A stretch of 64,000 nucleotides of DNA, taken from assembly GCA_026003755.1 (NCBI GenBank), contig BPHV01000003.1, positions 310,001 through 374,000 on the forward strand, read 5' to 3'. Every line of letters begins with the position of its first letter. The stretch's first letter is position 1. Made by a program: the position numbers and the translations under genes. Source of the DNA: Candidatus Roseilinea sp. Lineage in GTDB: Bacteria > Chloroflexota > Anaerolineae > J036 > Brachytrichaceae. The notes beneath the pieces are model-generated. The model worked only from the letters and a program-made list of their open reading frames with translations. It ran no database searches and was not told the origin of the DNA. Below are positions 27,826-36,181 of the stretch, one piece after another.

Positions 27826-28587
27826 TTATAGGAACAGCTCCTCGCTTGTCCCGCGCACGTCCAACTCGAACTCGACCTCCTGGATGGGCGGCTTGCTATA
27901 CATCCAGTGCAAGCCGTAGTGCCCTGCCGGACCGATGCGGGCGAAGACCGCCTCGTCGAGATAGCCGCCCTCTACGTGCGCGGTGTAGAGATTGATCTGC
28001 GTCGCATCGTCCCAAGTCGCTCCCAGCGCCTTCAAAGTTCCCTCGATGGACGCCATGACGAATTTGGCTTTCTCGCGCATGGCATCGGGTGTGGTCTCGC
28101 CGACGCGCACGATGGACTCGCGGGTGGGTGGGCCGTCTTTCAATTCGCCGGCGCCGGAGACGATGAACGCTTTGCGATCGTCGGCGCGCGTCCGCGGCGC
28201 GGTGTAGGTAAACGCGAACAGCCCAGGTTCGCTTGGGGCGATGGCTGCCGGGAGCGGTGCGACGTTGGTGCGGGTCATCGTCGCGCGCCCATCCTGACGC
28301 AGCGCGTACTGGTCGAGCAGGGCGATATAGGTTTTGTTGAACGCGCCGAAGCCTTCGAAGGTGAGCGGCTGCGGCACGCGCACCTCGGCGCCGCACAGCG
28401 CGGCCATCGGCCGGCCGACGCTTTCCAGGTGGCGTCGTATAGCCTCGAACGCCTGGGCGACCGGTATCACACGGCGGAAGGTGGCGTGAACCAACACGAA
28501 GCCGGCGTCGGCCCGCACGCCGCGGCAGAAGGCGCCGCCGCCTTCGAGATAGGAGAAGTTGCCTTCGGGTCTGTGGATCATGGACAC
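27826..28587 (-). CDS. RidA/YjgF-like family protein
   Basis: 253 residues, about twice the length of a single RidA. The C-terminal part shows the YjgF-type strand-helix pattern FIVSGAGELKDG, RVGETTPDAMREKAKFVMAS, IEGTLKALGATWDDATQINLYTAH. The first half (FVLVHATFRRVIPVAQAFEAI) could be a second, degenerate copy; this two-copy layout also resembles the chorismatase-like branch. The deaminase Arg of RidA is not obvious. It begins the reverse-strand block of catabolic-looking genes downstream of the oxidoreductase at 28674, with an 86-base gap. Substrate unknown. Confidence 0.6.
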   Translation of the reverse strand: MSMIHRPEGNFSYLEGGGAFCRGVRADAGFVLVHATFRRVIPVAQAFEAIRRHLESVGRPMAALCGAEVRVPQPLTFEGFGAFNKTYIALLDQYALRQDGRATMTRTNVAPLPAAIAPSEPGLFAFTYTAPRTRADDRKAFIVSGAGELKDGPPTRESIVRVGETTPDAMREKAKFVMASIEGTLKALGATWDDATQINLYTAHVEGGYLDEAVFARIGPAGHYGLHWMYSKPPIQEVEFELDVRGTSEELFL

Positions 28588-28673
28588 CGGGGATTATCGC
28601 GCATCACATGTTCGGTTGCATGTCGCGCCGATGCGCTCGAGTGGTGCGGGAGCGGAGAGAGCTTGCGCCACGC

Positions 28674-29900
28674 TCACCTCAGCCCTGATCCAGCTAACAA
28701 GTCGGCGATGGCCACCGACTGGCCGGATGCGATGCTCCGGTTTGCGCCGACGCCGATTAAAACACTCATGGCGCCGTCGCGCGAGCCGGCCATGTGGCCG
28801 AGCGGATCGGGCATCGGCTTGTTGCCGAACAGCCGCTCCAGCAGCAGCGGGTCGCCGCCGCCATGCCCGCCCTCGGCGGCAGCCACCTCGCGCACGGTCA
28901 GATTGCCTCGGGCGTCGAACAGTCTGATCTGCCGCGCTTGGCCGGCCAACGGCCCGCTTTCGATTTCTTCCAGCTCCATGCGCCCGACCGTGCCGGTGAT
29001 GCTGGCGCGCCAGCCCTCGTATGGCGCGTAGGCGATGAGCGAATAGGCCAACTGCGCGCCGCCGGCGTAGCGCACGCTCACGCTCATCGTGTCGTAGATG
29101 TCTATCGCTTCGCTGAAGACGCAGCGGTCGCGGAAGTAGCCATCGTATTGCTCGGCGTCGAAGTAGAGCGCTTTCATGGTCGGGTCGCCGGCGTAGTTCA
29201 CGAAGAACTCGCATGTTTGCGCATGGTGGCATGTGCTGCACCGTTCACCGCGCTCGGCGCGGGTGGGGCCGTAGAACTGGCGCGACCCGAAGCCGAACAC
29301 GCGCTCCGGCTCGTCGTCCAACCACCAGTTGACCAGGTCGAAGTGATGTGTGCTCTTGTGCACCAGCAGGCCGCCGCTGTTCTCCATGCGGCGGTGCCAG
29401 CGCCGGAAGTAGTCCGCGCCGTGCCGGCGGTCGAGCATCCACTCGAAGTCCACGTTGAGCACGCGGCCCAGCGCGCCGGAGCGGATGACCTCTTTGGCCA
29501 GCGTGACGTAGGGCATGAAGCGATAGTTGAAGGTGACGGTGACTTTCCGGCCGCTGCGCCGTTCGGCCTCCAGGATGGCCCGGCATTTCTCGTCGTCAAT
29601 CGTCATCGGCTTTTCGGTGATGGCGTCGCAGCCGGCCTCCAGCGCGCGGATGATGTATTCGTGGTGATAGCGATCCACAGTGGTCACGATCACGCAATTC
29701 GGCTTCGTCTCGCGCAGCATGGCGTCGAAGTCGTCGAAGACGGGCGGATGCGTGGTGCGCTCGCTCAGCAAGCGGGCGCGATGGGGGTTGATGTCGAACA
29801 CGCCGGCGATGCGCGCTGTATCGCGGAATTGCCGGGCGATGGGGATGGCGAACATGCTGATGGCGCGGCTGCTGGCGCCGGCAAATGCGTAAGTCTTCAT
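28674..29900 (-). CDS. Gfo/Idh/MocA-family oxidoreductase
   Basis: 408 residues. The N-terminal Rossmann fold starts MKTYAFAGASSRAISMFA with a degenerate glycine loop (GASSRA). VIVTTVDRYHHEYIIRALEAG and the hallmark EKPMTIDDEKCRAIL follow, EKP carrying the catalytic Lys. The C-terminal domain contains SGGLLVHKSTHHFDLVNWW, the typical active-site HxxD strand. An insertion CSTCHHAQTCEFF has three Cys and could bind metal; I do not know this from the classical members. It acts on a sugar or cyclitol-like substrate with NAD(P). ATG at 29900 is chosen since the upstream in-frame stretch has no family similarity. Confidence 0.87.
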   Translation of the reverse strand: MKTYAFAGASSRAISMFAIPIARQFRDTARIAGVFDINPHRARLLSERTTHPPVFDDFDAMLRETKPNCVIVTTVDRYHHEYIIRALEAGCDAITEKPMTIDDEKCRAILEAERRSGRKVTVTFNYRFMPYVTLAKEVIRSGALGRVLNVDFEWMLDRRHGADYFRRWHRRMENSGGLLVHKSTHHFDLVNWWLDDEPERVFGFGSRQFYGPTRAERGERCSTCHHAQTCEFFVNYAGDPTMKALYFDAEQYDGYFRDRCVFSEAIDIYDTMSVSVRYAGGAQLAYSLIAYAPYEGWRASITGTVGRMELEEIESGPLAGQARQIRLFDARGNLTVREVAAAEGGHGGGDPLLLERLFGNKPMPDPLGHMAGSRDGAMSVLIGVGANRSIASGQSVAIADLLAGSGLR

Positions 29901-29979
29901 CGGTCGTGTTAGCGCGTGCAGCGCCAATGCGCTATGTTGTTTGTATCCATAGTTGCGCCCGACCGGCGGCCATCTGTTC

Positions 29980-31068
29980 TCATCGAGCCAGCGCGATGCG
30001 CAGGAAGCGCACCCAGTTCCTGAACATGATTTTCTCGATGTCGTCGTGACGGTAGCCGCGCTCAGCGAGCAGCCCGGCCAGCTTTTGCAGGTCGGCGATG
30101 GTGTCGAGGTCGCGCGGTGACTGTTCGCGGCCAAAGCCGCCGTCGAGGTCGGAGCCAATGCCGACATGATCGGCGTTCCCGGCCAATTGGCACACGTGGT
30201 CAATATGATTCACCACCTCGCGCATCATGACCGGGTTCGGCGCGGTCAGGTTGTTCATGGCTGCCCACTGCCAACCGTCGCGCACCATGACGATGTCGAA
30301 CGATGCGCCCAGCACGCCGCCCCGCTCGATGACCAGCTTGATCTGTTCATCGGTAAATTGCCGCTGGAGCGAGGCGATGGCGCGACAGTTCTGATGGCTG
30401 GCCAGCAGCGGCCCGTCATACAGGCGTACTGCTTCCCAGAATGCCTCGTCGCTCAGATGGGTGCAGTCGAGCGCGATGCCCAGGCGGCGCATCTCGCGCA
30501 ACAACGCCGGGCCGATGCCCTCGGTGATGCCCAGCGCTGTGCCGGTGCCGCCGGCGTAGCGGTTCGGCCCATAGTGGGCTAGGCCGAGCAGGCGCAGCCC
30601 CAGCTCGCGCCAGTGCGCCAGTTCGTCGGGCGTCGTGATTGGGTCGGCGCCCTCCATCGAGATGACGAAGCCGAGGGGCGGCATTTCAGGGGAAGGGGTG
30701 CTTTCCCACGTCAGCCACTCGGCCACGTGCTCGTCGAGTTGTGCTGCAGTCTCGATCACGCGCACGACGCCCTGTCGTTCGAGCGCACGGTAATACGCCA
30801 TTTGGCCCTTGGCTATGGCATGCGCCTGGGCCACCGAGCCGTACTCGATGCCGGGCGCGGGCCGGCCGGAGGCGCGCGCCAGCAGTGTGGCGACGCTGAG
30901 GAAGATGCGCCCACGACGCATGTCCGGCAGCGCTACGGTGTTCATGGCGCGGCTTTTGCCGGTCATCGGCGCTTCGATCTGGCGGATGACGTGCACAGGC
31001 AATTGCAGGTCGCGCTCGAACGTCAGCGCGTTCCACGCCAGGTCGAGGTGTGCGTCGGCGATGAGCAT
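29980..31068 (-). CDS. membrane dipeptidase-family (M19) hydrolase
   Basis: 362 residues, the usual length. Metal ligands of the M19 barrel are visible: DAHLDL at the N-terminus, the bridging Glu in VISMEGADPITT, and His in DCTHLSDEAF and LLASHQNCRAI; IGSDLDGGFG gives the last Asp. These zinc enzymes split dipeptides, including D-amino-acid ones, and some beta-lactams. No signal peptide is seen, so it is probably cytoplasmic. It is 79 bases upstream of the oxidoreductase gene and 120 bases downstream of the creatininase-family gene, all on the same strand, suggesting a shared catabolic role. Confidence 0.92.
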   Translation of the reverse strand: MLIADAHLDLAWNALTFERDLQLPVHVIRQIEAPMTGKSRAMNTVALPDMRRGRIFLSVATLLARASGRPAPGIEYGSVAQAHAIAKGQMAYYRALERQGVVRVIETAAQLDEHVAEWLTWESTPSPEMPPLGFVISMEGADPITTPDELAHWRELGLRLLGLAHYGPNRYAGGTGTALGITEGIGPALLREMRRLGIALDCTHLSDEAFWEAVRLYDGPLLASHQNCRAIASLQRQFTDEQIKLVIERGGVLGASFDIVMVRDGWQWAAMNNLTAPNPVMMREVVNHIDHVCQLAGNADHVGIGSDLDGGFGREQSPRDLDTIADLQKLAGLLAERGYRHDDIEKIMFRNWVRFLRIALAR

Positions 31069-31188
31069 GTTAGATTCCTAAGCCTATAGTACGTCGGATC
31101 GAGCCTGGCTTTGTCGAATGCGAATGTGTCGCGGGCGCAGGGCGGCGACGTGAAGGCTGCGTCCAATGTGCGGGCCATTCGGCGTCGG

Positions 31189-31977
31189 TTAGTTGGGCCG
31201 GACGGGCTGCCAGGTGGCGAACTCGCGCACGAAGCGCACCACCTCGCGCGTCGCCGTGGCGAGGATTTGCTCGCCTTTGTCGGCTGTCGCTAGTTCGGGA
31301 TGCCCTAGCGCGCCGGTCGGGGTGATCTGGTCGAAAGACACGCCGACCGTCACGCGGCTGGGGCCGGCGGCGTCCGGCGTCCAGAATGCCGATGGGTAAG
31401 TGTAGTGCGCGCCGCGCGCCAGATCCATGTGCACCAACGTCGGCCGGATGCGCAGGATGGCGCTGGTCTCCAGCTCGCAGGCGTGCGTCACGAATTTCTG
31501 CTGCAGGGCTTCGATCTGTGCGATCTGCTCGCGGGCGATGCCCCCGAACCAGCTCGAGAAGGCGATGAACAGGTCCGGGTGTTCCTTATAGCGCTGGAGT
31601 TGCAGTTGCTGGATGGCCATCATGGCCGGCACTTCGTTGCCGCCGTGGGCATTGAGCATGAAGATGCGCCGGAAGCCGGCGGCGATGATGCACGCCAGCA
31701 TCTCCTTCAACACTTCGGTGTAGAGCGACGCGCTCAGGCTGACGGCGGCGAAGGGCAAATGGTGGTGCGACGCGCCAACCCACAGCATGGGCAGGAAGAT
31801 CGCCGCATCGCCCAGCTCGGCTTCGGCGCGCCGGGCGATCTCGCTGCCGATCATGCTGTCGGTCAGCAGCGGCAGGTGATGCCCGTGCTGCTCGAGCGAA
31901 CCGGTGGGGAAGACGACGACTTTGCCGGCCTGCGCCTGCGCGCGCAGCTCCGGCCAGGTGAGTTCTCCGTACTGCAT
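31189..31977 (-). CDS. creatininase-family amidohydrolase
   Basis: 262 residues. Metal-binding motifs of the family are complete: PTGSLEQHGHHLPLLTD (Glu, His and Asp ligands) near residue 25, LNAHGGNEVP near 110, and THACELETSAI near 165. Members open cyclic amides (creatinine) or process peptides such as the mycofactocin precursor; nothing here fixes the substrate. The start ATG is followed by QYGELTWPEL, the family opening. With the M19 dipeptidase, the oxidoreductase and the RidA-like protein it forms a four-gene reverse-strand block. Confidence 0.88.
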   Translation of the reverse strand: MQYGELTWPELRAQAQAGKVVVFPTGSLEQHGHHLPLLTDSMIGSEIARRAEAELGDAAIFLPMLWVGASHHHLPFAAVSLSASLYTEVLKEMLACIIAAGFRRIFMLNAHGGNEVPAMMAIQQLQLQRYKEHPDLFIAFSSWFGGIAREQIAQIEALQQKFVTHACELETSAILRIRPTLVHMDLARGAHYTYPSAFWTPDAAGPSRVTVGVSFDQITPTGALGHPELATADKGEQILATATREVVRFVREFATWQPVRPN

Positions 31978-32034
31978 GGCACGATAAGGTTGAATGCACT
32001 CGCGTATCGTGTCAAGCGAGCGCAGTGCCGAATG

Positions 32035-32164
32035 TTACGCGAAAGTGCGATCGAGCGGCACGTCGGGGTCCGGCTCTCGCAAAGGCACGGGGACGACTGG
32101 GATGGGTTGCTGGAACGCGATCGGCCACACCGTAAGGGTTCATGCCGGGGAAGGGCGAGGGCAT
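32035..32164 (-). pseudogene. DUF4058 gene remnant with internal deletion
   Basis: Only the two ends of a DUF4058 gene remain. The start is intact: an ideal GAGGAGG box seven bases before ATG, then MPSPFPGMNPY, the family N-terminus. After about 11 codons the sequence jumps, in another frame, to IPVVPVPLREPDPDVPLD, the family C-terminus, and ends at TAA. The family normally spans some 220-260 residues, so roughly 600-700 bases are missing. This is a real deletion rather than a base-calling slip. Confidence 0.75.
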
Positions 32165-32182
32165 GGTTACCTCCTCTGTGCG

Positions 32183-32356
32183 TCAGGCGTCTGAATGACT
32201 ATGAGCCCACTCGAGCCTGGCGCCGAACTTAATCATCGTCTCCGGGCGTTTGCGGATGTCCGCTGGCACTTCCGGCGCATCCTCGCGAACGACACGATCG
32301 GCGCAACCACGCCTGCGACGATCAGCCTGTCGCGGAAGAGTTCGATCGTCCGTCAC
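32183..32356 (-). CDS. possible 57-residue ORF, unknown
   Basis: Open from GTG at 32356 to TGA at 32183, just upstream of the DUF4058 remnant in the same direction. The second half (REDAPEVPADIRKRPETM then IKFGARLEWAHSHSDA) looks protein-like, while the Arg-rich first half does not. It could be the tail of another broken gene. The remaining bases up to 32413 hold nothing I can identify. Confidence 0.2.
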   Translation of the reverse strand: MTDDRTLPRQADRRRRGCADRVVREDAPEVPADIRKRPETMIKFGARLEWAHSHSDA

Positions 32357-32413
32357 ACTCCGGCCGCTCCGTCGGCTGAGGTGGATCCAGCGCCGGACAG
32401 CGTTATGAGCGCA

Positions 32414-33607
32414 TCAGGCCGCGGCGTAGATGCGCTCCAGCGCGCCGATGCGTTCTGCCCAGCCGAACTGCGCCCAGAGGCGCTGCTGCGCCGCATGACC
32501 AAGCTGTTCGGCGAACGCCGGTTCGTCCAGCAATCGCTTCATCGCCGCATAGAACGCTTCGGCGTCGCCCGGCGGGGTGAGCAGGCCGGATCGCCCGTGC
32601 TCCAGATAGACGCGGTTCATCCCCACGTTGCTTACCACCATCGGCTTGCCGCAGGCCATGTAGTCCATCACTTTGCCGCTGCACTTGGCGCGGTTGATGT
32701 TCGTGTCGCGGTAAGGGTAGATCGCGAGGTCGGCGGCGACCAGTCGCTCTACGAGTTGAGCGTGTGGCATGAAGTCGTGCCATTCGACGCGGTGGGCGAT
32801 GCCGGCGGATGCGATAGCTTGCCGGAGCGAGGCGATGCCACTGCCCGTCGCGACGATCACCCAGCGCACGTCGGGCAGGCGCCGAAGCGCGCAGGCCGCG
32901 ATGTCTAGGTCGTGGTTGAGCGGGATGGTGCCGGTGTAGATGGCGATGGGCTGATGCCAGCCGAACTGCGCGCGCAACGCCTCGCGCCGAGACTGCGCTT
33001 GAGCGACCTGCGCGCGCACCGTCTCGTTTGGCCCGTTCGGCAGGAGATGGATGCCATGCGCAGACCGCCCGCGCGCCCCTCTGAATCGGCGTGTGCGCTC
33101 GACCAGGACCTCGCTGGCGCAGGTGACCTGTGAGGCAGCGCGCAACGCCCAACGCTCCTGCCACTGCATGAACAACTTCTGCGCGAGCGGATAAGGGTTG
33201 ACGTCCAGCCATCCGCCGCGGCCTTCCCAGTCGTCGTTGTCGAGGATCAGCTTCAGGTCGCGGGTTGCAGGTTGCTGTTTGAGCAACCACATGGCGAGCG
33301 CGGCGACGCCAACCGGCTTGAAAATGTGAATCACGTCGGGTTGGAGCTGGCGCGCGCGCCGAGCAAGCTGATTTGCCAGGCTGAGATACACACCCACTCC
33401 CGACTTCTCATTGCCGAGCCTGGCGTTCTCCACCTGCACGCCCTCACGCTCCCACGTCTTGCCGGTATCGGCCGGTTTGTCGTAAGGCGGGATGAGGACG
33501 GTCACCCGATGACCGCGCCGGGCGAGCGCCGTCGCCATCGGCAGAATGCGCGCGCTCACGGTGGCCTTGGGCGAAAAGGCGAAAGGCGCGAGATGGACGA
33601 TGTTCAT
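32414..33607 (-). CDS. glycosyltransferase, GT4-like
   Basis: 397 residues with the GT-B fold. The N-terminal domain starts MNIVHLAPFAFSPKATVSAR with a loop for donor phosphate, and includes PDVIHIFKPVGVAALAMW. The C-terminal donor domain has IAIYTGTIPLNHDLDIAA, VIVATGSG, the IYPYRDTNINRAKCSGKVMDYMACGKPMV region that carries the conserved E/D-x7-E equivalent, and LEHGRSGLLTPPGDAEAF. No signal. It is divergently placed, 26 bases from the class A PBP gene, so the two may share a control region and both work on the envelope. Sugar donor and acceptor unknown. Confidence 0.88.
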   Translation of the reverse strand: MNIVHLAPFAFSPKATVSARILPMATALARRGHRVTVLIPPYDKPADTGKTWEREGVQVENARLGNEKSGVGVYLSLANQLARRARQLQPDVIHIFKPVGVAALAMWLLKQQPATRDLKLILDNDDWEGRGGWLDVNPYPLAQKLFMQWQERWALRAASQVTCASEVLVERTRRFRGARGRSAHGIHLLPNGPNETVRAQVAQAQSRREALRAQFGWHQPIAIYTGTIPLNHDLDIAACALRRLPDVRWVIVATGSGIASLRQAIASAGIAHRVEWHDFMPHAQLVERLVAADLAIYPYRDTNINRAKCSGKVMDYMACGKPMVVSNVGMNRVYLEHGRSGLLTPPGDAEAFYAAMKRLLDEPAFAEQLGHAAQQRLWAQFGWAERIGALERIYAAA

Positions 33608-33633
33608 TCCGACTGACGAATTATCATGCTACT

Positions 33634-36129
33634 ATGTGCGCGATGCTCCGTCGTTTGCGGCTCAGACGCGCCTTGATCATTTTGCTGGTCATCGCCGTCG
33701 TTGCGCCGTTGGCGGCCTTTGCTGCGCTGTGGTTCACGCTGCCGGATGTGGGCCAGCTCTACCGACGCGCCCAGACGCCCAGCACGCGCATCCTGGATCG
33801 CCACGGCCGGCTGCTGTATGAGATCTTCGATCCACGCAGCTTGAGCGGCGGACGCCACACGCCGATCCCGCTCGAACGCATCCCGCTGCGCTTGCGCCAG
33901 GCGACGATTGCCGTCGAAGACGCCAGCTTCTACGACAACCCCGGCGTGGACCTCGTCGGCATCGCCCGTGCGCTGTGGATCAACCTGCGGGGCGGCGAAG
34001 CGCTGGCCGGCGGCAGCACCATCACCCAGCAGCTCGCCCGCCTGTTGCTGCTCGACCCCGGGGAGCGCGGCCAACGCACGCTGCTGCGCAAGCTGCGTGA
34101 GTCACTGCTGGCATGGCAGATCGCGCAGCGCTACTCGAAGGATGAAGTGCTGGCGCTTTACCTGAACCAGGTCTACTACGGCAACTTGGCCTATGGGGTT
34201 GAGGCCGCCGCGCGCACCTACTTCGGCAAGTCGGCGAGCGAACTTGACCTGGCCGAATGCGCGCTGCTGGCCGGCTTGCCGCAGTCGCCCGTCGCCTACG
34301 ATCCGTTCAACGATCCGGCGCTGGCTAAACGCCGCCAGTTGATCGTGCTCGACCTGATGGTGAAGCATGGCATGATGAGCGAAGATGAGGCGTTGGCGGC
34401 AAGGCAGGCGCGCTTATCCTATGCGCCGGCGCCGTTCGAGATCCGCGCGCCGCATTTTGTGAGCTACGTGCGGCATTGGTTAGAGCGCGAGTTCGGCGTG
34501 GACGCGGTGGTGCGCGGCGGATTGGTGGTGACGACCACGCTCGACCTGGCGCTGAACGACGCCGCGCAGGACATCGTGCGCGCACATCTGCGCCGTTTGG
34601 CGAACCCGGCCGACCGGCCCGGCCTGAGCCACAACGCGAATAACGCCGCGCTGGTGGCGCTCGACCCACGCACCGGCGAAATCCTGGCCATGGTGGGCAG
34701 CCCGAATTACTTCGACGCCCGCATCAGCGGCGCGGTGAATGCGACCATTGCGCTGCGCCAGCCCGGCAGCGCCATCAAACCGATCACCTACGCCACGGCG
34801 TTCGCCCGAGGCGCGCTGACGGCAGCCACGCCAATCTACGACGTGCGCACGGCCTTCTCGACGCGCGAGGGGTTGCCGTATGTGCCGGTGAACTACGACC
34901 GCCGGCATTACGGCCCGCTCAGCGCGCGCCAGGCGTTGGCCACCTCCAACAACACCGCCGCGGTGAGCGTTCTGCAGCGCATCGGCATCGCGGCCATGCT
35001 CGACCAGGCCCACGCGATGGGCATTCGCTCTTTCAAAGCCCCCGATCGTTACGGTCTGGCGCTCACGCTCGGCGGCGGCGAAGTGCGGCTGCTTGAGCTG
35101 GTTGCCGCCTATGGCGCGTTCGCCAACGAAGGCCGATACGTAGACCCTTACGCCGTCATGGCAGTCACCGCCGCGGATGGCCGATCGCTCTTCAAGCGCC
35201 CAACGCAAGTCGCAGGGCGATCCGTCCTCGACGCGCGTGTGGCTTGGCTGATCAGCGACATCCTGGCCGACAACGCCGCGCGCGCGCCGGCCTTCGGCGA
35301 ATCGAGCGTGCTCCGGTTATCGCGCCCGGCTGCCGTCAAGACCGGCACGACGACCGACTTCCGCGACAACTGGACGGTGGGCTACACGCCGCAGATCGTG
35401 GCCGGGGTGTGGGTGGGCAACGCCGACGGCCAACCGATGCAGCGCATCAGCGGCGTGACCGGCGCCGGCCCGATCTGGCACGACTTCATGGAGATCGCCC
35501 ATCGCGCGCTGCCGGTGCGTTGGTTCGAGCGTCCGCCTGGCCTGGTGCGCGTCGAAGTGTGTGCGCTGTCCGGCATGTTGCCGTCGCCCGATTGTCCTCA
35601 GACGCGCATGGAGTGGTTTCTGGAAGGCACGCAGCCGACGCAGCCGGACACCTGGCATCGCCGTGTCCCTGTGGATGGGCTGACCGGCCGGCCGGCTTCG
35701 CCCGATACGCCGCGCGAGCGCATCGTCGAGCGCGTGATGCTCGATTTACCGGCCCCACTGCGCGATTGGGCGCGCGCGCAGGGCTGGCCCGTGCTCGACC
35801 CCGTCGCCGATTCCGCCCCTCGCGCGTCAGTCGTTCCCCGTCAATCCGTCGCCATCCTGCGTCCCGACCCCGGCACGATCTATCGCGCGGCGAAGGAGCT
35901 GCCGCCCTCGGTTCAGCGTGCGCCGTTGGAGGTGCGCGTGGATGCAGCCGATGTGGCAAGTGTGGATGTGGCGTTGGCCACCGGCGAGGTGCTCGCCCGA
36001 TTCGACCGCGCGCCGTATCGCGCCTTCTGGCAGCTTCACGTCGGCCGCCACACCCTGGTGGCGCGGGCGCGCTTGCGCGATGGCCGCGTCATCGAGAGCG
36101 AACCGGTGCATATCACTGTGCTGCCATGA
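33634..36129 (+). CDS. class A penicillin-binding protein, PBP1C-like
   Basis: 831 residues, intact. Anchor at about 13-36. GT51 domain: ATIAVEDASFYDNPGVD with the catalytic Glu, [33 protein letters not shown]. Transpeptidase domain: SxxK in RQPGSAIKPITYATAF, SNN in ALATSNNTAA, and KTGTTTDFRD. The C-terminal part (about 625-831) has VCALSGMLPSPDC followed by a beta domain (VAILRPDPGTIYRAA ... HTLVARARLRDGRVIESE), the layout of the PbpC C-terminal domain. Start ATG at 33634; a Met four codons on is possible. Compare the damaged paralogue at 8814, which ends in a different Ig-like domain. Confidence 0.94.
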   Translation: MCAMLRRLRLRRALIILLVIAVVAPLAAFAALWFTLPDVGQLYRRAQTPSTRILDRHGRLLYEIFDPRSLSGGRHTPIPLERIPLRLRQATIAVEDASFYDNPGVDLVGIARALWINLRGGEALAGGSTITQQLARLLLLDPGERGQRTLLRKLRESLLAWQIAQRYSKDEVLALYLNQVYYGNLAYGVEAAARTYFGKSASELDLAECALLAGLPQSPVAYDPFNDPALAKRRQLIVLDLMVKHGMMSEDEALAARQARLSYAPAPFEIRAPHFVSYVRHWLEREFGVDAVVRGGLVVTTTLDLALNDAAQDIVRAHLRRLANPADRPGLSHNANNAALVALDPRTGEILAMVGSPNYFDARISGAVNATIALRQPGSAIKPITYATAFARGALTAATPIYDVRTAFSTREGLPYVPVNYDRRHYGPLSARQALATSNNTAAVSVLQRIGIAAMLDQAHAMGIRSFKAPDRYGLALTLGGGEVRLLELVAAYGAFANEGRYVDPYAVMAVTAADGRSLFKRPTQVAGRSVLDARVAWLISDILADNAARAPAFGESSVLRLSRPAAVKTGTTTDFRDNWTVGYTPQIVAGVWVGNADGQPMQRISGVTGAGPIWHDFMEIAHRALPVRWFERPPGLVRVEVCALSGMLPSPDCPQTRMEWFLEGTQPTQPDTWHRRVPVDGLTGRPASPDTPRERIVERVMLDLPAPLRDWARAQGWPVLDPVADSAPRASVVPRQSVAILRPDPGTIYRAAKELPPSVQRAPLEVRVDAADVASVDVALATGEVLARFDRAPYRAFWQLHVGRHTLVARARLRDGRVIESEPVHITVLP

Positions 36130-36181
36130 TCGGGCCTGGCCGCGGCAGTGAGTCACCGACCATCGGCGACCGACGATCATG
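36125..36181. repeat. heptamer-like junction with inverted ends
   Basis: Seven-base units GAGTCAC, CGACCAT, CGGCGAC, CGACGAT fill the gap between the PBP and the GT39-like gene. CATGATCG at 36125-36132 is repeated inverted as CGATCATG at 36174-36181; the second copy contains the start codon of the downstream gene. Confidence 0.45.

Noticed and set aside
27907-29031. A 374-codon forward open frame opposite the RidA-like and oxidoreductase genes
   Set aside because: It crosses two well-supported reverse genes and their spacer, and shows no recognisable domain.
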